This document shows positions 1 through 3,578 of a DNA stretch of 5,543 nt, in pieces; within the stretch, counting starts at the first letter, position 1, and every line of letters begins with the position of its first letter. Made by a program: the position numbers and the translations under genes. Source of the stretch: Janthinobacterium lividum. GTDB lineage: Bacteria; Pseudomonadota; Gammaproteobacteria; Steroidobacterales; Steroidobacteraceae. The stretch spans positions 1 through 5,543 of the forward strand of contig CALPVO020000183.1 in NCBI GenBank assembly GCA_943327025.2, given 5' to 3'. The notes under the pieces were generated by a model. The model saw only the letters and a list, made by a program, of their open reading frames with translations. It had not been told where the DNA came from and searched no databases.

Positions 1-282
1 CCGGGCGTAAACGAATTGTTCCGCGAGATTTTCGGCGGTCAGTACGACTCGTTCGAAGGTTTGCTAGGCAAGCCGCAGGCAGTCACCTCAGCTGAAGGCT
101 TCCTGTTGGCGCCGGGTTGTTCAGCCACGGACTGCGGCAACGACAAGGCGCTTGCGGTGGTGGACGTTCAGCAGCGGAAGGCTTTCGCTATTACGTCCAT
201 CTATGGCCAACTGAGGCTGCACGGCATTGAAAGCGAAGCCTTGCCGGCTGCCGTTACGAATTGGGTTTCTGCCAACTGGTAG
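1..282 (+). CDS. 3' end of a small protein with Ivy-like cysteine segment (partial)
   Basis: The reading frame is open from the first base of the window, so the true start lies outside and only the last 93 residues are seen; a TTG at 16 is in frame but need not be the start. The notable segment is GCSATDCGNDKALAVVDV, two cysteines four residues apart followed by a hydrophobic strand with an Asp. This resembles the CKPHDC loop and following strand of the Ivy (inhibitor of vertebrate lysozyme) fold and of related small periplasmic proteins, but the His expected before Asp-Cys is replaced by Thr. No signal peptide can be judged because the N-terminus is missing. The C-terminus is an ordinary short helix ending NW. 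The gene converges on the PIN gene at 442-912, with a strong hairpin between them. That a coding frame is present is fairly sure; the Ivy-like assignment is weak. Confidence 0.6.
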   Translation, partial: PGVNELFREIFGGQYDSFEGLLGKPQAVTSAEGFLLAPGCSATDCGNDKALAVVDVQQRKAFAITSIYGQLRLHGIESEALPAAVTNWVSANW

Positions 283-295
283 GTGCTCAGGGCGC

Positions 296-320
296 GCCCT
301 CTTCCGCTACGGGGGAGGGC
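296..320. terminator. Strong GC hairpin between convergent genes
   Basis: GCCCTCTTCC (296-305) pairs with GGGGGAGGGC (311-320) around the 5-nt loop GCTAC, giving ten pairs, two of them G-U. It lies 13 bases after the stop of the left gene and beyond the stop of the leftward PIN gene, where a shared bidirectional terminator would be expected. There is no clear U-tract on either side, so termination is inferred rather than shown. A 12-bp palindrome AGGGCGCGCCCT (289-300) overlaps its left arm and offers an alternative fold. Confidence 0.5.
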
Positions 321-373
321 CTGCCGCCCCTAAAACTACTGCACTTGGTGTTGTAGTAGGGACTATCTACACC

Positions 374-391
374 CGGTTCCGGATAGTGGCG
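374..391 (+). repeat. Direct repeat, copy 1 (18 bp exact)
   Basis: CGGTTCCGGATAGTGGCG occurs here and again, identically and in the same orientation, at 3128-3145. Extending left, CAC precedes both copies with one differing base between, giving 21 of 22 matches. To the right both copies are followed by GGAGTGG, directly here and after a few extra bases in copy 2. In copy 2 the sequence encodes the last residues (RFRIVA) of the HVO_A0114-type regulator. Here it lies between genes, so it may be a fragment of a related gene or a recombination scar. Confidence 0.75.
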
Positions 392-441
392 GAGTGGCGC
401 GATGTCGTCAGAGCAGCCGCGGGTGCCGAACTCAAGCGACG

Positions 442-912
442 TTATTGCATCGCCAACGCTTCTTCGGCCAGTTCCCATGGAAGCCGTCTTCCGTTGGCCC
501 GCATCCGTTCCAGCGCATGGCGCGCTTCGGAAATGGAAACTTGGTGGTTTCGTACCAGTTCCGTCATGAGCCAGATGGTTCCTCGAACGTCGACGTTTTC
601 CGCGGTCGCGGCTTGTCGGAGCGCTGCGTCGCCTGTGAGCAATGGACATCGCTGGTCTTGGGCTAGCGCCAGTGCGAACAGGTCGTTTCTGCTGGGGCGT
701 CGGTAGCGCTGGCTCAGGGGCACCATCCTCGCTACGCATTCCGGGGATAGCGTCATCGTCGTCAATCCCATCGCCAGCAAATGCGAATGGCGCGCGGCTA
801 GCTCTTCGGCATACAGCACGTCCGGAACGACGAAGCGGTAGGGCAGGCGAAACATGGTCGCCACCAGCTCTCCCACTTCGATGTCCAACAGGATGTTGGC
901 GTCACTGACCAT
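442..912 (-). CDS. PIN-domain protein, probable toxin of XRE-ImmA/PIN pair
   Basis: This is a 156-residue protein. PIN domains are metal-dependent ribonuclease folds that form the VapC-type toxins, cleaving RNA with a cluster of acidic residues. The expected pattern is present: VSDANILLD at the N-terminus (D4, D10), E36/E37 in VLYAEEL, D77 in the SRNDLFALALA helix, and D95 in LLTGDAALR. The C-terminal RMRANGRRLPW segment is typical of the DUF3368-like PIN group, as I remember it. The ATG at 912 overlaps the end of the XRE-ImmA gene (stop at 902-904) by 11 bases. No clear Shine-Dalgarno precedes it, so translation is probably coupled to that gene. A GTG at 921, adding VLL, is an alternative start. 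The PIN assignment is strong; toxicity and target are inferred from family and context. Confidence 0.87.
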   Translation of the reverse strand: MVSDANILLDIEVGELVATMFRLPYRFVVPDVLYAEELAARHSHLLAMGLTTMTLSPECVARMVPLSQRYRRPSRNDLFALALAQDQRCPLLTGDAALRQAATAENVDVRGTIWLMTELVRNHQVSISEARHALERMRANGRRLPWELAEEALAMQ

Positions 913-1981
913 CAGCAGCACGGAGCGACTCCTCCGCGCTTTCCATGCTGCGAACCCGTCGGAACGCATCCAGGCTCAGGTTCAGCAGCTCTGCCGCCTT
1001 CGCTTCGCCGATGTAGTCCTCGGCGAGGGCGTGGTACACCAATTGTTCGAAGAGATGCGCCTTCTCTGTTCGGTACATGGCGCCGGGCTCGCGTACGTGC
1101 CAGCCCTTCATGCCGAACAGCTTCGCCTGTGCTTCGCGGTATGCCGGCGAAACAATTCCTAGGTCCCGCAAGCGGAACAAAATGCCGCTCATGGAAAGCC
1201 CGAACTCTTCTTTCAGCAGCGCCAGTTCCTGCAGTTCGACGGCGTTGCGGTGTTTGCCCAGCTTTTGCACCACACTCGCCGCCGGGAACAGGAAGGCGCC
1301 TGCGAAACGGTTGCAGGCGGCTTCTTCAGCAAGCGCTTCGGCGAGGCGCCCGTTCAATACCAAGTGGCCTAGTTCATGCGCCAGCGTGAACCGCTGACGG
1401 TCACCGGGCCAGTGCCGTCCCACCACGACGATGGGCACTCCTCCGACGCGCGCCGCGAGGCCGTCGAACTTCTGGCCTGCCTCGGCGTCCACCATGAACA
1501 CACGAACGCCGTGGGCTTCGAGCAGGTCGATAAGGTCCGGGATGGGGTCGAGGCCTAGTTTCCAGGCAGCGCGGACGCGCTCCGCCACGCGCTCGATGTC
1601 TTCAAGCGCCCCCACTTCCGCAGGTAAGCCGGTGATTGGCGAGAATGCTTGTATGGGCGGCGTGGGGAACAGGTTCTCCAGTTCCAGGCGCCGCTCCACT
1701 TGGTCCAGCAGTTCGTGGGTAATGGCGTCCAGACGCTTCTTCGGCAGCGTGCTGCGCTTGCGGTAGTCGACGCCTTCTAGTTCCACCAGCTCCGGCCGGA
1801 AGAAGTACTCCGCACGCACGTTCAGCGCGCGTGCCAGCGCGAGCAGCATGTCCGACGCCGGCATGGCCACGCCGTCTTCGTACTTCTTGATGGCCGCGTG
1901 CGAAAGCCCGATACGTGCGCCAACGTCCCGAAGGGACAGCCCTGCTGCCTTGCGGGCGCGGCGCAAACGGGTGCTGAACAT
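902..1981 (-). CDS. XRE-family HTH fused to ImmA/IrrE metallopeptidase domain
   Basis: This 359-residue protein has two recognisable domains. Residues about 3-60 form a Cro/CI-type helix-turn-helix (LSLRDVGARIGLSHAAIKKYE), a DNA-binding repressor domain. Residues about 125-275 form an ImmA/IrrE (COG2856) zinc-peptidase domain with the HELGH motif (H202, E203, H206) and a downstream EEAACNRFAGAFL helix in which E219 or E220 would be the third zinc ligand. All expected catalytic residues are present. The C-terminal helical part (about 305-345, with KAAELLNLSLDAF) matches the tail often seen in this family. In phages and conjugative elements such proteins cleave repressors; fused to XRE domains they are found as regulators or antitoxins. 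Here the gene leads the operon and overlaps the PIN gene, which supports an antitoxin/autorepressor role. The ATG at 1981 is preceded by an AGGA nine bases upstream and by a palindrome-flanked promoter. Whether it cleaves itself, the PIN protein or another target is unknown. Confidence 0.9.
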   Translation of the reverse strand: MFSTRLRRARKAAGLSLRDVGARIGLSHAAIKKYEDGVAMPASDMLLALARALNVRAEYFFRPELVELEGVDYRKRSTLPKKRLDAITHELLDQVERRLELENLFPTPPIQAFSPITGLPAEVGALEDIERVAERVRAAWKLGLDPIPDLIDLLEAHGVRVFMVDAEAGQKFDGLAARVGGVPIVVVGRHWPGDRQRFTLAHELGHLVLNGRLAEALAEEAACNRFAGAFLFPAASVVQKLGKHRNAVELQELALLKEEFGLSMSGILFRLRDLGIVSPAYREAQAKLFGMKGWHVREPGAMYRTEKAHLFEQLVYHALAEDYIGEAKAAELLNLSLDAFRRVRSMESAEESLRAADGQ

Positions 1982-2016
1982 GGGGTGGCGTCCTGAAAGG
2001 AGCGGGGGGATGAGTG

Positions 2017-2053
2017 GTTTACAAAGATAAGAAAAATTTATGGTTTTGTAAAC
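2017..2053 (-). promoter_or_regulatory. Promoter and inverted-repeat operator of the XRE-ImmA/PIN operon
   Basis: GTTTACAAA (2017-2025) and TTTGTAAAC (2045-2053) form a perfect 9-bp inverted repeat with a 19-bp spacer. On the minus strand the outer arm contains TTTACA (2052-2047), five of six matches to a -35 box. After exactly 17 bases comes TATCTT (2029-2024), four of six matches to a -10 box, beginning inside the other arm. A bound dimer or tetramer of the XRE domain would cover both boxes. This predicts transcription starting near 2017 and negative autoregulation by the encoded HTH. The right arm is also a small palindrome, GTTT-TGT-AAAC (2043-2053). Confidence 0.7.
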
Positions 2054-2074
2054 GTCTCGGGAGGCCTGTATAGC
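2046..2074 (+). promoter_or_regulatory. Candidate divergent promoter toward the hicAB-like locus
   Basis: TTGTAA (2046-2051) and TATAGC (2069-2074) are 17 bases apart, each matching four of six positions of the sigma-70 consensus. The -35 box lies within the right operator arm of the leftward promoter, so one bound repressor could control both directions. The match is modest, and it is the best rightward promoter I see before the hicA remnant. Confidence 0.35.
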
Positions 2075-2173
2075 GTCTCCCCGAAGGTTGTCAGTCTTCC
2101 AGCAGGCGGTTCAAGGCATTACACATTGCCCCGCCGCAGGGGCTTCGAGTTTTGGGCTAAACGCGCGCCGAAT

Positions 2174-2349
2174 GGTGGGCGCGTCCTCGAACCGGAAAGG
2201 AGGAGCATTTCCAGGTTGCAGCAAGGGTTGTTGCGTAACCAAAAAATAGTTACATTCTCTGCCACGAGCCCCACCCCGCACCGTCCGTGGACAGGGCATG
2301 CATCGTGGCGGTCGTCAGCCACCTGCGCAAACACGGTTACATCGGGTAA
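2174..2349 (+). pseudogene. Frameshifted remnant of a HicA-type toxin gene
   Basis: HicA proteins paired with this class of HicB end in a pattern like FHRPHP, a short acidic/basic stretch, then a helix ending in FLxxxGx. Reading 2260-2349 gives CHEPHPAP, then DRACIVAVV and HLRKHGYIG before a TAA at 2347-2349, which fits that tail well. Upstream in this frame a TAA at 2236 blocks translation. The preceding part, GGRVLEPE through QKIVTF (2174-2257), is found in a different frame. Joining them needs a one-base-type shift near 2258-2262. The stop lies five bases before the hicB ATG, as in hicAB operons. The usual N-terminal part of HicA is not recognisable, so the gene looks broken rather than recoded. 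The C-terminal resemblance is seen by eye only. Confidence 0.5.
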
Positions 2350-2350
2350 C
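2235..2350. promoter_or_regulatory. GTAAC/GTTAC inverted repeats upstream of hicB
   Basis: Two small inverted repeats use the same five-base word. GTAAC (2235-2239) and GTTAC (2249-2253) are separated by nine AT-rich bases. GTTAC (2336-2340) and GTAAC (2346-2350) are separated by five bases and end just before the hicB ATG. A HicB ribbon-helix-helix dimer binding such sites is plausible, but five-base arms may arise by chance, and the second site also overlaps the hicA remnant's end. Confidence 0.3.
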
Positions 2351-2354
2351 AGCC

Positions 2355-2732
2355 ATGGATTTGCTCAAGTACAAAGACTACGAAGGCACCGCCGAACTCG
2401 ATATGACCCGTCGCGTTTGCCGTGGCCGAATCTTGTTCATCGACGACGTGGTCACCTACGAAGCGGCGTCTCCCGAGCTCCTTCAGCAGGAGTTCGAAGC
2501 TGCCGTCGACGACTACCTCCAGACCTGCCTTCGCGTAGGCAAGGAACCTCAGCGGCCCTTCAGAGGTTTGTTCAACGTCCGCGTGCCGGCACCGCTTCAC
2601 CGTTCCGCTGCACTGCGCGCCACCCGCGACGGCATCTCCCTGAACGAAGTGGTGGTGTCTGCGCTCACGAGTTACCTCCAGGCACCGCCGGTGGTTGGGG
2701 ATGGCAAGACCGCCGATGCCGCTAGGCGATAG
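2355..2732 (+). CDS. hicB: HicB-family antitoxin without an intact HicA partner
   Basis: This 125-residue protein has the layout of the COG4226-type HicB antitoxins. Residues 1-65 are the RNase H-like fold that caps the toxin (KYKDYEGTAELD, then CRGRILFIDDVVTYEA, then the VDDYLQTC helix). Residues about 71-108 are a ribbon-helix-helix DNA-binding unit, with the strand FNVRVP and two helices ending in SLNEVVVSALTSYL. The short Lys/Ala/Arg-rich tail is probably disordered. In a complete locus HicB would neutralise the HicA mRNA interferase and repress the operon; here only a damaged hicA remnant precedes it. The ATG at 2355 was chosen because homologues begin at this MxxLKYKxYEG region; an ATG at 2298 in the same frame adds residues unlike the family. 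Only a weak GGGTAA lies upstream, as expected if translation was once coupled to hicA. Confidence 0.88.
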   Translation: MDLLKYKDYEGTAELDMTRRVCRGRILFIDDVVTYEAASPELLQQEFEAAVDDYLQTCLRVGKEPQRPFRGLFNVRVPAPLHRSAALRATRDGISLNEVVVSALTSYLQAPPVVGDGKTADAARR

Positions 2733-2767
2733 TGGAATATTGGACGGGACGGCGGGAAAGCACGCTG

Positions 2768-2796
2768 TATAAAAATATCAGCGGATGATATTTTTA
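2768..2796 (+). promoter_or_regulatory. Perfect 27-bp operator over the -10 region of the HVO_A0114-like gene
   Basis: TAAAAATATCA (2770-2780) and TGATATTTTTA (2786-2796) are perfect complements around GCGGA. A TATAAA -10-like box (2768-2773) overlaps the left arm; a convincing -35 is not visible. The right arm ends four bases before the ATG at 2801 and occupies the place where a Shine-Dalgarno should be. The site stands out as an AT island in GC-rich DNA and is most simply the autoregulatory site of the downstream wHTH protein. Confidence 0.75.
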
Positions 2797-2800
2797 GAAC

Positions 2801-3148
2801 ATGAAACCCTTAGCCATTGGCATCTTGTCCAAAGAAGAGATCCGCGAGCGCGTGCTCGCTATCGCCCGTGGCGAACTGAAGCCGCGCGCCGAGGACCCGA
2901 AGGTTTGGTTCACCTCCATGCGGTCCCTGGCGGAAGTGCTCAGCGACGAAAACCGCGCCCTGCTGCGCCTGATAGAGGAGGCCAAACCACGCTCCGTTGC
3001 GGCCTTGGCGGAACTCACGGGCCGGCAGCCGGGCAATCTCTCGCGCACGCTGCGCACCATGTCGAACTACGGGTTCGTGGAGATGCGCCGTGTGAAGCGC
3101 GAAGTGATGCCTATCGCGAAGGTCACGCGGTTCCGGATAGTGGCGTAG
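2801..3148 (+). CDS. Winged-helix regulator, HVO_A0114 / TumA-type antitoxin-like
   Basis: This 115-residue protein carries a winged-helix DNA-binding domain at about residues 50-105. LSDENRALLRLIEEAKPRSVAALAELTGRQPGNLSRTLRTMSNYGFVEM contains the helix-turn-helix and the start of the wing. The N-terminal part (ARGELKPRAEDPKVWFTSMRSLAEVL) fits the bacterial HVO_A0114-like family, which often sits next to a small toxin gene of the TumE/DUF6516 type. No such toxin is present on either side: only 68 bases separate it from hicB and 96 from the next gene. The ATG at 2801 fits the family N-terminus although no Shine-Dalgarno is visible. The last codons contain copy 2 of an 18-bp repeat. DNA-binding is nearly certain; the antitoxin role is inferred from the family. 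Confidence 0.82.
   Translation: MKPLAIGILSKEEIRERVLAIARGELKPRAEDPKVWFTSMRSLAEVLSDENRALLRLIEEAKPRSVAALAELTGRQPGNLSRTLRTMSNYGFVEMRRVKREVMPIAKVTRFRIVA
3128..3145 (+). repeat. Direct repeat, copy 2 (18 bp exact)
   Basis: This copy is identical to 374-391 and lies at the very 3' end of the HVO_A0114-type gene, ending immediately before its TAG stop (3146-3148). A direct repeat with one copy at a gene's 3' end is the arrangement expected of integration-site duplication, although no integrase is in the window. Confidence 0.75.
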
Positions 3149-3149
3149 G

Positions 3150-3185
3150 GGAGTGGGCCCGTGGCCTCAGGGGTGCGGCCACTCC
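3150..3185 (+). terminator. Stem-loop after the HVO_A0114-like gene
   Basis: GGAGTGG (3150-3156) pairs perfectly with CCACTCC (3179-3185). Inside it, GTGGCC (3161-3166) and GGCCAC (3177-3182) offer a competing 6-bp stem. The structure begins two bases after the stop codon but has no U-tract, so it may be a transcript-end stabiliser or a weak terminator. Confidence 0.35.
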
Positions 3186-3196
3186 GGTAAGCGCCG

Positions 3197-3237
3197 ATTG
3201 TGTTACGTGAACAATTGATTACAATTTCGGCGAGGAG
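3197..3237 (+). promoter_or_regulatory. Promoter, overlapping ACAAT repeats and RBS of the antidote gene
   Basis: Three copies of one word overlap here: ATTGT (3197-3201), ACAATT (3211-3216) and ACAATT (3221-3226). They form two nested inverted repeats, ATTGT-N9-ACAAT (3197-3215) and AATTG-ATTA-CAATT (3213-3226), and the two ACAATT copies are spaced by one helical turn. TACAAT (3220-3225) is a five-of-six -10 box, with TTGTGT (3198-3203) 16 bases upstream as a poor -35. AGGAG at 3233-3237 is a good Shine-Dalgarno seven bases before the ATG at 3245. The arrangement suggests autorepression by the encoded HTH protein. Confidence 0.6.
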
Positions 3238-3244
3238 AAAGCCT

Positions 3245-3550
3245 ATGGAAAAGCTTCGCATCGCCGACCTGCCGCAGTTCGACATGGCGGACTACTTGGA
3301 AACGCCCGAGGACATCGCCCACTACCTGACAGCCGTGCTGGCGGACAACGACCCCGCCGAGCTTCAGCAGGCCTTGGGCGCCATCGCCCGGGCGCGGGGC
3401 ATGTCGGAAGTAGCGCGTTCTTCAGGCCTTACGCGCGAGGCGCTTTACAAGGCGCTGCGCGCTTCGTCGCACCCGCAGTTCGATACCATCATGAAGGTGT
3501 GCGGGGCCTTGGGTATTCGCCTGGTCGCCGAGGTCGCGAAGCCGGCGTGA
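3245..3550 (+). CDS. Addiction-module antidote protein (COG3636/TIGR02684 type), toxin absent
   Basis: This 101-residue protein matches the HigA-like 'putative addiction module antidote' family. It has the N-terminal FDMADYLETPEDIAHYLTAVL segment, the bridging helix DPAELQQALGAIARARG, and a helix-turn-helix at about residues 52-72 (MSEVARSSGLTREALYKAL). It ends with the dimerising FDTIMKVCGALGIRLVAE stretch. The partner is normally a RelE/ParE-like killer protein encoded immediately upstream. Here the upstream space is only 96 bases and holds a promoter, so the gene is an orphan. The ATG at 3245 is set by the AGGAG just upstream. The NCS2 permease follows after 28 bases and might be co-transcribed, giving this regulator possible influence over it. 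Confidence 0.88.
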   Translation: MEKLRIADLPQFDMADYLETPEDIAHYLTAVLADNDPAELQQALGAIARARGMSEVARSSGLTREALYKALRASSHPQFDTIMKVCGALGIRLVAEVAKPA

Positions 3551-3578
3551 GCCAAGGTCAAAAGGAATAGCGTCCGCC

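Noticed and set aside
352..371. Short stem TGTAGTAG/CTATCTACA just before repeat copy 1
   Set aside because: The stem has a bulged T and a three-base loop, and competes with another weak pairing to ACTACT upstream; too little to call a regulatory RNA.
227..739. Open frames on both strands overlapping the 3' part of the PIN gene and the intergenic gap
   Set aside because: They are Arg/Ser/Pro-rich without motifs, and the PIN frame explains the coding signal.
2059..2081. GGGAG/CTCCC inverted repeat between the divergent promoters
   Set aside because: Only five pairs with a 13-base spacer; expected by chance in GC-rich DNA.
2144..2191. TTCGAG/CTCGAA pair that looks like a tRNA T-arm
   Set aside because: No 5-bp T stem, anticodon arm or acceptor stem could be built around either copy on either strand.
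2126..2725. A 199-codon plus-strand frame across the hicA/hicB region
   Set aside because: Its second half is out of frame with the well-supported hicB and is Arg/Pro/Ser-rich; only a short early part may correspond to the hicA remnant.
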